Source: CAMEON01 sp045128275 (GTDB lineage: Bacteria > Bacillota > Clostridia > Oscillospirales > CAG-272). From it: 49,367 nt of DNA. The DNA is taken from positions 1-49,367 of the forward strand of contig JBGVRH010000036.1 of assembly GCA_045128275.1 (NCBI GenBank), given 5' to 3'. Shown here one piece after another: positions 16,890-24,472 of the stretch (position 1 is its first letter; every line of letters begins with the position of its first letter). Below the pieces are notes generated by a model. It had not been told where the DNA came from, did no database searches, and saw nothing but the letters and a program-made list of their open reading frames with translations. The position numbers and the translations under genes were made by a program.

Positions 16890-17531
16890 TTATCGGAGCA
16901 GGAGCCAGAACATCAGCGCGGCCTCGGCAAGACCGATCAGACCCATGACCACCAGACCCTTACCGTGGGACTTGGGGATCTTGACGGGGGTGATGAAGGC
17001 CAGGGCGGTAATCAGGATAAAGGCGGGGTAGATCCACAGGCTCAAGGGCGCGGGGAGCAGGAGGGACAGGGCGAACACCAAGGGGAAGATCATGGCGGAG
17101 GTGGTAACGGGGACGCCCATGTAGTGGGTGCGGCGGCCTCCCTCGGTGGCCTGTCTCGTCTCCTCGGTGACGTTGAAGTAGGCCAGGCGGATGAGGGCAC
17201 CCAGGATGAACAGGGCACCGAAGCCCCACGAGATCACCCGCAGGAGGGTGGTCTGCCCCTCGGCCAGGGCGATACCCACGGCGGCGGGGAGGACACCGAA
17301 GCAGACGATGTCACAGAGGGAGTCCAGCTGGATACCGAAGCGCTTCTCCTCCTCGGTGGACTTCTTACGGGTGCGGGCGATCATGCCGTCGAACATATCG
17401 CAGACACCCGATGCCATGAGGCAGAACAGGGCGGTAAAGGGGTCTCCCGTGGCGGCAAAGCCGATACCCACGGAAGAGATCAGAAGGCTGATGTATGTCA
17501 GGATAACCGTATAGTTGTAAAAGCCGATCAT
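16890..17531 (-). CDS. pssA: CDP-diacylglycerol-serine O-phosphatidyltransferase-like
   Basis: A 213-residue CDP-alcohol phosphatidyltransferase with about six membrane spans. PssA makes phosphatidylserine, the precursor of phosphatidylethanolamine, from CDP-diacylglycerol and serine. The metal-binding motif is present as D48-G49-MI-A52-R53, then G66, D70 and D74. The spacer between AR and G is 12 residues (TRKKSTEEEKRF) rather than the usual eight, so it belongs to a variant subgroup. The ribosome site AAGGAG sits six bases before the ATG, and the promoter is good. It stands alone between a terminator and its promoter. PssA is the best fit, but another CDP-alcohol transferase of the family cannot be excluded. 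Confidence 0.8.
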   Translation of the reverse strand: MIGFYNYTVILTYISLLISSVGIGFAATGDPFTALFCLMASGVCDMFDGMIARTRKKSTEEEKRFGIQLDSLCDIVCFGVLPAAVGIALAEGQTTLLRVISWGFGALFILGALIRLAYFNVTEETRQATEGGRRTHYMGVPVTTSAMIFPLVFALSLLLPAPLSLWIYPAFILITALAFITPVKIPKSHGKGLVVMGLIGLAEAALMFWLLLR

Positions 17532-17571
17532 GAGTCTCTCCTTGCGGTACTTTGCGTAGTCATTACCCTAT

Positions 17572-17600
17572 ATTATACATCATTTCGGCGGGATGTGCAA
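17572..17600 (-). promoter_or_regulatory. Promoter of pssA
   Basis: On the minus strand TTGCAC (17600-17595) and TATAAT (17577-17572) are 17 bases apart. Confidence 0.8.
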
Positions 17601-17648
17601 GATGTTTGGGGAAATTTTTCGACAAAAAAGGACTTCCTTTTTTTCCTC

Positions 17649-17677
17649 TTGTAAATTCCCCTGCTTTATGTTATACT
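17649..17677 (+). promoter_or_regulatory. Promoter of ECF sigma operon
   Basis: TTGTAA 17649-17654 and TATACT 17672-17677 are 17 bases apart, about 95 bases before the sigma gene. No clear ECF-type (GGAAC) self-recognition promoter was seen. Confidence 0.65.
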
Positions 17678-17771
17678 TTTTGAGGAAACTTCATTTTTCG
17701 CGGCACATTTGCCCCTGCCGCGTTGTGTATATAGGTGCAGGGGAGTTGAATCCCCCCGAAAGGAGGCTTTT

Positions 17772-18323
17772 ATGATCCTCGATGACTTTGAGATCGTCTC
17801 TCTCTACCACGCCCGCAATGAGCAGGCGGTGGAGATCACCCAGAAGCAGTACGGCGCCTACTGCCATACGGTCTCCATGAACATCCTGAACAGCCCGCCC
17901 GACGCCGAGGAGTGCGTCAACGACACCTGGGTGGCGGCGTGGAACACCATGCCCCCCAAGTGGCCCCAAAATCTCTGCGGGTATTTGGGCAAGCTCGTCC
18001 GCAATATCTCCATCAACCGACTGAAATCCCTCCGTCGTGAGTGTCGGGACACGACCCTCACCGTGGCCTTTGAGGAGCTGGAGGACATCATCCCCGCCCC
18101 CGACGAGACGGATTCCGCAGTCATCTGTAGCTGGCTGGACGAGTATCTGGGAACTCTGCCCCAATTGGACAGACAGCTTTTCGTGGGGCGGTACTGGCAC
18201 AATCATAGTGTCAAGGCCTTGGCGCGGCACTACGGTATGACCGCCAACGCCGCCACCAAGCGCATCACCCGCGTCCGCGAGGGGTTGCGGAATTTCCTGA
18301 TCGAAAGGGGGTACACACCGTGA
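17772..18323 (+). CDS. ECF-type RNA polymerase sigma factor
   Basis: A 183-residue sigma-70 family factor with only regions 2 and 4. Region 2 (about residues 20-95) includes AEECVNDTWVAAWNTMPP and the LRNISINR-like part (LVRNISINRLKSLRRE). Region 4 (about residues 120-178) carries the helix-turn-helix LPQLDRQLFVGRYWHNHSVKALA followed by ATKRITRVREGL (each quoted only in part). The start follows AGGAGG at six bases. Its TGA overlaps the GTG of the next gene (GTGA), a classic arrangement for translational coupling of sigma and anti-sigma. ECF factors of this Clostridia type often answer envelope or antimicrobial stress; the signal here is unknown. Confidence 0.9.
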   Translation: MILDDFEIVSLYHARNEQAVEITQKQYGAYCHTVSMNILNSPPDAEECVNDTWVAAWNTMPPKWPQNLCGYLGKLVRNISINRLKSLRRECRDTTLTVAFEELEDIIPAPDETDSAVICSWLDEYLGTLPQLDRQLFVGRYWHNHSVKALARHYGMTANAATKRITRVREGLRNFLIERGYTP

Positions 18324-19687
18324 GAGGCGAGGTATTATTTGAGAAAATGACGGGCATCTCCGACGAGTTCATCGCCGAGGCGGCCTTGGTGGCTCCCGTG
18401 GGGGTAGCCGCGCCCAAGAAGAAGCCCTTTGCTTCCCTTTCTACGGCTTGGCGCAGAGGGTTGAGCGCGGCCTGTATCTGTTTGATCGTAGCCATTACCG
18501 CCGCGGTGGCTTGGGAGCCGGTACGGGACTTTATTGGGCAGGGAAATCATCCTTCAGGGCGGTTTACCTTCTACTATCAAACCGAGTCGCCCGGCAGCAA
18601 GCTTTGCACTGCTCTGCCCGGAGACACCGTCTACGTCGATACAGGCATTCAAAACGAGGGCGAGTCCTTTGAAGCATCGAACTTCTTCGCACGGGCACAC
18701 TTCGTTTTGCAGAGCGACCCTTCGGTGGTTTTGGAGGGCGAGCCTTACCCATTGAATGAAGATGCACATGCCGCCGTGCGCACCATTAAGAGTGGATACC
18801 GAGAAAACATGCCCTTCACCTTCATCATTCCCGAGGATGCCGTCTTCGGCGTGTACGATTTGGTACTGTCCTACGGCGAAGAACAGCAGGTGTATAAGGG
18901 AGTGCTGACCGTCGGAGATGCAACGGGGCATACCAAGTTCCCCGAGATCACTACCGATCATCCTTTTTCCTTCGGATATGAACCCTTCTTGAGCGGAACT
19001 ATTACGACCGGTGATGAATTGACCTTGGAGGCATGGGTAGTCAACAACGGAGAACACTTTAAGATTAACGGTGATTTTCGTCCCCAAGCCGCACTCTGTT
19101 ATAAGGGAGAAACCGTATCATATACCATTCAAGGAGAGCTTGTCAAAATGGGCGTATCCTCGACTATAACATATGTAGAATCGGGAGCGACAGGTAGAGG
19201 CTCCTATGCTTTCGACATTCCCGAGGACGCACCCACAGGGTCCTACAGTCTTGTACTTTCTTATGGCGGGGCAACGCAGAGCTTTGCAGATGTAGTGACA
19301 ATAAACGATACGCCTGCTTCCTCCTTCTCCTTCGGCTATGAGCCCTTCGACGGATTTGCCATCCCAGGCGATCGGTTCACCGTCAACGCATGGGTCACCA
19401 ATGAGGGAGAACCCTTTACCTATATCGGGAATTCCTATAAGGAGACCGGCCGCTTCTTCCCCACTGTTGTTCTGTACCATATGGAAACGGAGTACGTTGT
19501 CAAGGGTCAGCCTCCCGAAACTGCCGTCGAGGCTATTCCCCACGAGGTGCTGACAGGACAGAAGGGGGAGGAAACCTTTGTATTCCTGATTCCCGCCGAC
19601 GCCCCTACGGGAGCATACGCCATTCGGCTGTCCTATCTCGGAGAGGAGCAAGTGTATGGACATGTGTTGACGGTGGCCACTCCGTAA
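18320..19687 (+). CDS. Membrane partner of ECF sigma (candidate anti-sigma) with Ig-like repeats
   Basis: A 455-residue single-span protein. Residues 1-45 are cytoplasmic (DEFIAEAA is like the short sigma-binding tails seen in clostridial partners), residues 47-65 form the membrane segment, and the rest is extracellular. Outside are three related beta-sandwich units of about 110-130 residues; the second and third open with FSFGYEPF, followed by a GD-x2-T/F-...-AW-V-x-N-x-GE-x-F pattern, and units close with PEDAPTGSYSLVLSYGG-type sequences. The GTG start at 18320 overlaps the sigma stop. Coupling and topology suggest it holds the sigma factor at the membrane and senses an external ligand; this is inference. 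Later parts of the gene are visibly richer in A/T than neighbours. Confidence 0.75.
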   Translation: MRGEVLFEKMTGISDEFIAEAALVAPVGVAAPKKKPFASLSTAWRRGLSAACICLIVAITAAVAWEPVRDFIGQGNHPSGRFTFYYQTESPGSKLCTALPGDTVYVDTGIQNEGESFEASNFFARAHFVLQSDPSVVLEGEPYPLNEDAHAAVRTIKSGYRENMPFTFIIPEDAVFGVYDLVLSYGEEQQVYKGVLTVGDATGHTKFPEITTDHPFSFGYEPFLSGTITTGDELTLEAWVVNNGEHFKINGDFRPQAALCYKGETVSYTIQGELVKMGVSSTITYVESGATGRGSYAFDIPEDAPTGSYSLVLSYGGATQSFADVVTINDTPASSFSFGYEPFDGFAIPGDRFTVNAWVTNEGEPFTYIGNSYKETGRFFPTVVLYHMETEYVVKGQPPETAVEAIPHEVLTGQKGEETFVFLIPADAPTGAYAIRLSYLGEEQVYGHVLTVATP

Positions 19688-19702
19688 TCTCCCCAACCAA
19701 TA

Positions 19703-19739
19703 AAAGACCCGCGAGGACATCTCCCCGCGGGTTCTCTTT
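19703..19739. terminator. Bidirectional terminator between convergent units
   Basis: ACCCGCG 19707-19713 pairs with CGCGGGT 19725-19731, followed by TCTCTTT on the plus strand and preceded by AAAA for the minus strand. It would end both the sigma operon and the long minus-strand unit. Confidence 0.75.
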
Positions 19740-19750
19740 ATGGTAGGGCT

Positions 19751-20614
19751 TTACTGCCCGTAGGTCCCATCCGCCATAGCTCTCACCTTGGCGAACAGCT
19801 CTCTCTCCTTGGCATCCCACGTCTCGGGGTCGCCGTCGTGCTTGACCGAGGTCTCCAGGGACACGCATCCCTCAAAGCCGATCTCATGGAGGGCCTTGGT
19901 GAAGTCCGCCCAGTCGATGACACCCTCGCCGGGTCTCCAATGGAGGTCACCGTGTCCGTCGTTGTCGTGGACGTGGAGAGTGGCCAGCAGATCCTTACCG
20001 ATGGCGCGGACGGCATCGGCGGGGGAGTCCCCGTAAACGGCGGCGTGACCCGTGTCCAGGCACATCTTCATGGTGGGGGTGTTCATGAGTCTGACGAACT
20101 CCAGGGTCTCATTCCAGCGGGACAGGGGCAGGGAGGTGAAGGGGAGATTCTCAAAGCAGATGGTCACGCCCACCTCCTCGGCCACCTTGCAAAGGCGGGA
20201 GAAGTACTCCACGTTCATCTTCCACAGCTCCTCCTTGTGGGCGGGGTTGTTCTCGCCGAAGGGCATGATGCAGTGGATCACGAAGTAGGGCGCGCCCAGA
20301 AGAGCCGTTCCCCGCACGCCCTTTTCCATGGCGGCATACCGCTCGGCGCGGTCGTACTCGGAGAAGTCCATGGCAGGCCACCGCCACGCGCCGTGGGTCT
20401 GGTTGACGAACAGGCCGTTGGCCTCGATGATCTCCCGCTCCCGCCTGAGGGTCGCGGCGAACTCGGACTCGGAGACGTGGAAGATCTTGTTCTCGGTGTG
20501 GCAAAGGCCGCCGTAGTCGATGGCATCGTAGCCCAGCGCCTTGATGCGCTTGATGCCCTCCTCAAAGCCGTATGCGCTAAGGAAGGGGGAGAATTCGGTG
20601 CAGGTCTTCATCAT
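19751..20614 (-). CDS. Sugar phosphate isomerase/epimerase family TIM-barrel protein
   Basis: A 287-residue member of the xylose isomerase-like/AP endonuclease 2 TIM-barrel superfamily. Metal-binding positions are visible in order: the Glu of TICFENLP, the Asp/His of CLDTGHAAV, the His of TLHVHDNDGHGDLHWRPGEG, and the Glu of VSLETS near the C-terminus. Such proteins isomerise sugars or inosose-type cyclitols. The start at 20614 lies nine bases after GGAG; ATG 20611 is adjacent. It is the last gene of the minus-strand unit that also carries a GDPD-IMPase fusion, so a link to inositol or cyclitol metabolism is possible but speculative. Confidence 0.85.
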   Translation of the reverse strand: MMKTCTEFSPFLSAYGFEEGIKRIKALGYDAIDYGGLCHTENKIFHVSESEFAATLRREREIIEANGLFVNQTHGAWRWPAMDFSEYDRAERYAAMEKGVRGTALLGAPYFVIHCIMPFGENNPAHKEELWKMNVEYFSRLCKVAEEVGVTICFENLPFTSLPLSRWNETLEFVRLMNTPTMKMCLDTGHAAVYGDSPADAVRAIGKDLLATLHVHDNDGHGDLHWRPGEGVIDWADFTKALHEIGFEGCVSLETSVKHDGDPETWDAKERELFAKVRAMADGTYGQ

Positions 20615-20636
20615 GATGGGATGCTCCTTTGGGGAT

Positions 20637-20670
20637 GAATTCGCAATTCGCAATGCGTAATTCGTAATGG
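20637..20670 (-). repeat. Short heptad array (CGCAATT/CGTAATT type)
   Basis: Four successive 7-base units (CGCAATT, CGCAATG, CGTAATT, CGTAATG) fill most of the 72-base gap between two genes. No full opposing arm is present, so it looks like a one-armed member of the heptad family found in other gaps. Confidence 0.6.
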
Positions 20671-20686
20671 GGGAACGGAGGATGGA

Positions 20687-21178
20687 TCACGCGGCCACGT
20701 AAATGATACCGGTGACAGCCCCGTCGCGGAAGACCACCTGGAGCTTGACCGAGCCGGAGGTGTAAACCAGATTGTCGCCTACCTTCTCGGCGGTGAAGCC
20801 CTTCATGGCGGCCTCGGCATCGGCGCGGCTCATGCCGATGTACAGACCCTGGGGAGTCTTGACGGAATCGTCGGTCAGCTCCACCTTGCAGATGATCTGG
20901 CCGTCCTTGGCGGGGGTGGTGGACATACGGAAGCCCTGGTAGGTGTAGAGGTAGTCCTTACCCGAGAAGCCGCCGCAGGAGTCGGAGGAGTTCATGGAGA
21001 TCCAGTCGCCCAGAGTGGTGACGGCCTTGTCGGCGGGGGCACCCACGGCGATCGTCACGCCGTTGGGGGCGGTGAAGACGAGATCCGAAGCAGAGCCGGT
21101 CTTGGCGCAGGAGACAGCGCAGAGGGTCAGAGCCAGAAGGGCGAGGGTCAAGGAGAGGATACGGAGAGTGGTTTTCAT
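20687..21178 (-). CDS. Small lipoprotein of unknown function
   Basis: A 163-residue protein with a clear lipoprotein signal peptide: residues 1-24 hydrophobic, lipobox AVSC, with the lipid-carrying Cys at 24. The mature part repeats a pattern of a strand, a glycine turn and a small helix (GVTIAVGAPADKAVTTLG, later GLYIGMSRADAEAAMKG), resembling the two-repeat layout of SmpA/BLIP-like folds; this is structural inference only. A good AGAAAGGA ribosome site precedes the ATG. It lies between the DltD-like gene and the isomerase gene in the same orientation. Lgt, which would lipidate it, is also encoded in this window. Confidence 0.75.
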   Translation of the reverse strand: MKTTLRILSLTLALLALTLCAVSCAKTGSASDLVFTAPNGVTIAVGAPADKAVTTLGDWISMNSSDSCGGFSGKDYLYTYQGFRMSTTPAKDGQIICKVELTDDSVKTPQGLYIGMSRADAEAAMKGFTAEKVGDNLVYTSGSVKLQVVFRDGAVTGIIYVAA

Positions 21179-21225
21179 GGTGGTGGTTCCTTTCTTTGTG
21201 GAGAATAAAATTTAGGATGTAATGG

Positions 21226-21382
21226 ATTCAAATTTGGGTTTATCGAATAGATACAAGATACGCGCCGAGCAAGCTCGGCCGATACAAGATACAAGATATA
21301 GAAACGGCTGTTCCCGTAAGGGTTTTTGCAATATCTTGTATCTTGTATCTTGTAACTTGTATCTCGCAGAAAAACTTCAATT
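21226..21382 (-). repeat. Heptad hairpin element, GATACAA type (with TTCAAATTTGGG flank)
   Basis: The left arm (21249-21300) holds GATACAA repeats, and the right arm (21331-21364) holds the complementary TTGTATC repeats. A CCGAG-caa-GCTCGG hairpin sits in the left arm. The outer flank TTCAAATTTGGGTTTATCGAA is nearly identical to that of the element at 31884. It fills the gap between the DltD-like gene and the lipoprotein gene. Confidence 0.85.
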
Positions 21383-22473
21383 TACTGTTTTTTCGTCTCT
21401 GCCTCCATAGCCGCTTTACGGTCATAGTAGGCCTCGACCCGCCCTTGCCATACGGCGGCGGTGTCGCCCTCCCCCCGTCGGTCGGGGATGGCGTGGGTGT
21501 CCCGCAGGATCTCACCGAAATAGCGGGTGAGCTTCTCCGCGCCGTAGACGTTGAGGTGGGCACCGCCGTCATAGGTGTCGGTGGACATATCCAGCCCCAT
21601 CTCGGCGGATTTGGGAATGAGGTTGTAGTAGGCCAGGCCGTGGGTCTTGGCGTAGTCGGTGATCTGTCCGTCCCACTCGTCGTACCAATGGTACCGCCAG
21701 AAGTTGGTGGGGGCCTTGACCAGGATCAGCTCGATGCCCTTTTCGGCGCAGAGGGCACGCATCTTGTCCAGATAGGCCATGGCCGTGGCGGGGAGGTTGG
21801 GATCGAACAGAGGCTCGGGGGTGACCTCGGCTTGGGTGTCGGCGGGGACGACTCCCGTCTGCATGAGGTAGCCGCTGTCGGAGACAAGGGGCTTATCCTG
21901 CCATGCGTAGGTATAGTCCTCGGCGGTCAGCTCGCTCCAGCGGCTGTGGTAGCGGAGGAAGGGGAAGACGTAGTCGATGAAATGCTCCTCCTCGGTCATG
22001 GAGGCGAAGATGGCCTCGGCCTTGACGGGTGACCATTCCATGCCGTCCATCGCCATGCGGTTGTAGGCCTCCTTTTGGGGTTCGCCGTACTTGAGGGCAT
22101 AGACGTTGAAGACCACGGCCTTGGGTGTCTCGTAGCGGAGGGCATCCTCCAGCATATAGTAGGAGTGCCAGACCAGCTGCTGGGCACCGCCGCGGAGGTA
22201 GGCCGAGATGCCGTACTCCTCCCACAGGATGGCGGGAACAAAGGACTCGAAGATCTCGCAGTCACCGATGAAGATGACGTCGTGGTCTGTCTCGGCTACG
22301 GATCGGTAGTATTCCTCGGTGAGACTTCCCTCCTTGGATACCGTCAGGTACTTGGGAAAGAGGATGGGGGTCAGCACCGCGGGGATAGCGGCAAGGATGG
22401 CCAGGGCGATCACGATGCAGAGAGCGCGGAGCCACAGGGTCTTTTTGGGGGTCTTGATCATTGTGTTTTCCAT
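21382..22473 (-). CDS. DltD-like SGNH-fold protein with Cys in the nucleophile position
   Basis: A 363-residue protein with one N-terminal membrane segment (about residues 14-38) and an extracellular SGNH/GDSL-like domain. The catalytic block reads FIGDCEIFE with Cys at residue 72 where SGNH enzymes have Ser. The C-terminal catalytic pair is present as DGGAHLN (about residue 304). It follows the MBOAT gene by 12 bases, and a ligase and carrier protein lie upstream, the order of dlt operons. Canonical DltD transfers D-alanine to teichoic acid through a Ser. Here transfer could go through a Cys thioester, or the protein could be a related acyltransferase or hydrolase. The GGGGGTGACGAT ribosome site supports the start. 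Confidence 0.78.
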   Translation of the reverse strand: MENTMIKTPKKTLWLRALCIVIALAILAAIPAVLTPILFPKYLTVSKEGSLTEEYYRSVAETDHDVIFIGDCEIFESFVPAILWEEYGISAYLRGGAQQLVWHSYYMLEDALRYETPKAVVFNVYALKYGEPQKEAYNRMAMDGMEWSPVKAEAIFASMTEEEHFIDYVFPFLRYHSRWSELTAEDYTYAWQDKPLVSDSGYLMQTGVVPADTQAEVTPEPLFDPNLPATAMAYLDKMRALCAEKGIELILVKAPTNFWRYHWYDEWDGQITDYAKTHGLAYYNLIPKSAEMGLDMSTDTYDGGAHLNVYGAEKLTRYFGEILRDTHAIPDRRGEGDTAAVWQGRVEAYYDRKAAMEAETKKQ

Positions 22474-22485
22474 ATCGTCACCCCC

Positions 22486-24081
22486 TTAAAACTGTCCGTA
22501 GATGAAGTCGCCCGCGTCAAAGCCGATGCCGTAGCTACCGAAGATCAGGACGGTCACGGCAAGCCCCAGGGCGGCCAGCGTCCACAGGACGGGACGGCGG
22601 GAGAGGCGGTCGGCTACGGGAGTGTCCTTGCCCGCACGACTGATAAAGAAGATCAGCAGGGTGGCAAGACCCACCAGGATCCACACGGGGAGGGTCAGCC
22701 CCAGCTTGTCCATGACCGAGCCGTCCAAGAGATCGCCCCAATGGGAAAAGTCATAGAACATGGAGGCGAAGGCCTTGAAGGTCACGGGCACGTCGCGGTA
22801 GCAGTCCAGAATACGCACCGCGCCCATGAGGAAGAAGGTACGGACGCATTGGAAGCACCCGTAGGCCGCCGAAGCGGTGAGCCTCGGGAACCTTTCGCGG
22901 AATTTCTTGTACAGCGGCTCGCACTCACGGGAGACCAAGATGATAACGCCGTTGAGCAGACCCCAGACGATGAAGTTCCAGGATGCCCCGTGCCAGAGAC
23001 CCGTCAAAAACCACGTCACGAGGGTGGCGAGGTACACGGGGAACCGCATACCGATGGCCTTGCCCAGATGGGCGCGGCTCCACTTGGTGAGCTTCTGCAT
23101 AGACCCACAGATGGAGAGGGGGTAGAAGACGTAATCCGTAAACCAGGAGCCCATGGTGATATGCCAGCGGTTCCAGTATTCGGCGGTGGATCTCGACGAG
23201 AAGGGGCGGTTGAAGTTTTCGGTGAGCCTCAGGCCCAGCATACGGGAGAGGCCGATGGTGATGTCGATGCCCCCCGTGAAGTCGCCGTAGATGACGGCGG
23301 AGTAGAGGATGATGAGGAGCAGGACGTACATACCGCCGAAGTCCTCGGGGGTGCCCACGATGGTCTTGACCGCGCCCATGAGGGTGTCGGCCACCACCAG
23401 CTTCTTGAACATACCCCACAGCACACGGAGAAGACCCGCCGAGAGGTCGTCCCATTCGGCCTTATGGGGGGTGTCAAACTGCTCCGCCAGATCATTGTAT
23501 CGGCAGATAGGGCCTTGCATGACCGCAGGGAAGAAGGAGATGAACAGGGCGTACTTGCCGAGATTGGCCGCCGCCTTGGCCTTGCCGCGGTACACGTCGA
23601 TGAGGTAGGCGGTGGAGCGGAAGGTGTAGAAGGAGATGCCCAGGGGCAGGATGAGGGAGGGGACGGTCAGTCTGCTCTCGGTGAACAGGCCCAGAATATC
23701 GTTGACGGTGGACACGGTAAAGCCCGTGTACTTCAGCACCGCTAAAATGCCGAAGTTCAAGATCAGCCCCGCCGTCAGGATGCGAAAGCGCTTCTTCTTT
23801 CCCGCCGCCTTGTAGGCCTTGCGGGCATCCTTGTCCATGTCGGCCTTGTGGGTCGCTATGTAGTCCTCGTCAGCCTTGGCGCGGTTCTCGATCACCCTCG
23901 CCAAGAAGAAGGTGGTGAGGATGGTTACCAGAATGAAGGGCAGATACCAGCCCCCCGCCGAGGCGTAGAACAGGGTGCTCGCGATCAGCAGGACGATCCA
24001 CTGTCCCCGCTTTGGAACGAGGTAGTAGAGTAGCACCGTCACCGCCGCGAAGAGCAGGAAGGGGAGTGAGGTGAGCGTCAC
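22486..24081 (-). CDS. dltB: MBOAT O-acyltransferase, DltB/AlgI type
   Basis: A 531-residue membrane-bound O-acyltransferase with 10 or more membrane spans. Members pass an acyl group from an inside thioester carrier to an outside polymer. The catalytic His lies in LTGLWHGASWNF, and the conserved PxxxGPIxR block is present in form (FPAVMQGPICRY). The start is GTG at 24081, four bases after the carrier gene's stop, with GAGGA eight bases ahead, so translation is probably coupled. With the flanking carrier and SGNH genes this makes a surface acylation system; D-alanylation of teichoic acid is the leading idea, but AlgI-type proteins can also acetylate polysaccharides. Confidence 0.88.
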   Translation of the reverse strand: MTLTSLPFLLFAAVTVLLYYLVPKRGQWIVLLIASTLFYASAGGWYLPFILVTILTTFFLARVIENRAKADEDYIATHKADMDKDARKAYKAAGKKKRFRILTAGLILNFGILAVLKYTGFTVSTVNDILGLFTESRLTVPSLILPLGISFYTFRSTAYLIDVYRGKAKAAANLGKYALFISFFPAVMQGPICRYNDLAEQFDTPHKAEWDDLSAGLLRVLWGMFKKLVVADTLMGAVKTIVGTPEDFGGMYVLLLIILYSAVIYGDFTGGIDITIGLSRMLGLRLTENFNRPFSSRSTAEYWNRWHITMGSWFTDYVFYPLSICGSMQKLTKWSRAHLGKAIGMRFPVYLATLVTWFLTGLWHGASWNFIVWGLLNGVIILVSRECEPLYKKFRERFPRLTASAAYGCFQCVRTFFLMGAVRILDCYRDVPVTFKAFASMFYDFSHWGDLLDGSVMDKLGLTLPVWILVGLATLLIFFISRAGKDTPVADRLSRRPVLWTLAALGLAVTVLIFGSYGIGFDAGDFIYGQF

Positions 24082-24085
24082 GGGA

Positions 24086-24313
24086 TCAGTCCTCGTCCAG
24101 GCGGCAGATCAGCGCCCACAGAGCCTCGGCGGAGTCAAAATTCTCGGGCATGATCTCCTCGGCGGGGATGGTCACGTCAAAGCGGTCGCTGACCTCAGTG
24201 ATGATGCTGACGATGTCCAGGGAATTGAGGATACCGTTCTCGATAAGGCCGGTCTCGGTGGTGAAATCCACGTCGTCGTGGAGGTCGGTGAGGATGGAAA
24301 TGAGTTCGTTCAT
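24086..24313 (-). CDS. dltC: Acyl/D-alanyl carrier protein, DltC-like
   Basis: A 75-residue acidic four-helix carrier protein. The phosphopantetheine attachment Ser is residue 31 in GILNSLDIVS (NSL in place of the common DSL). The third-helix pattern EVSDRFDVTIPAEEI is close to that of D-alanyl carrier proteins. The ribosome site AAAGGAG is 11 bases before the ATG. It is placed between the ligase and MBOAT genes, as DltC is between its partners. A general acyl carrier role is less likely given no fatty acid genes nearby. Confidence 0.85.
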   Translation of the reverse strand: MNELISILTDLHDDVDFTTETGLIENGILNSLDIVSIITEVSDRFDVTIPAEEIMPENFDSAEALWALICRLDED

Positions 24314-24333
24314 GGGGGATGATTCTCCTTTGT

Positions 24334-24469
24334 TTAATGAATAATGAATAATGAATGATGAATAATTGAGGAAGAAACCCTACGGGTTTCATTTTAATTT
24401 GAATAAATGGACAAATCCGTAGGATTTGCACCGAAATTATTCATTTTTCATTATTCATTCTTCATTCGT
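24334..24469 (-). repeat. Heptad hairpin element, GAATAAT type
   Basis: The left arm 24334-24368 (GAATAAT units) is complementary to the right arm 24435-24467. Two small hairpins lie in the core: GAAACCC-tac-GGGTTTC at 24374-24390 and AAATCC-gtA-GGATTT at 24413-24427. The element starts a few bases after the ligase stop codon and ends near the carrier gene's ribosome site. Its core is closely related to the element at 27752. Confidence 0.88.
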
Positions 24470-24472
24470 ATT

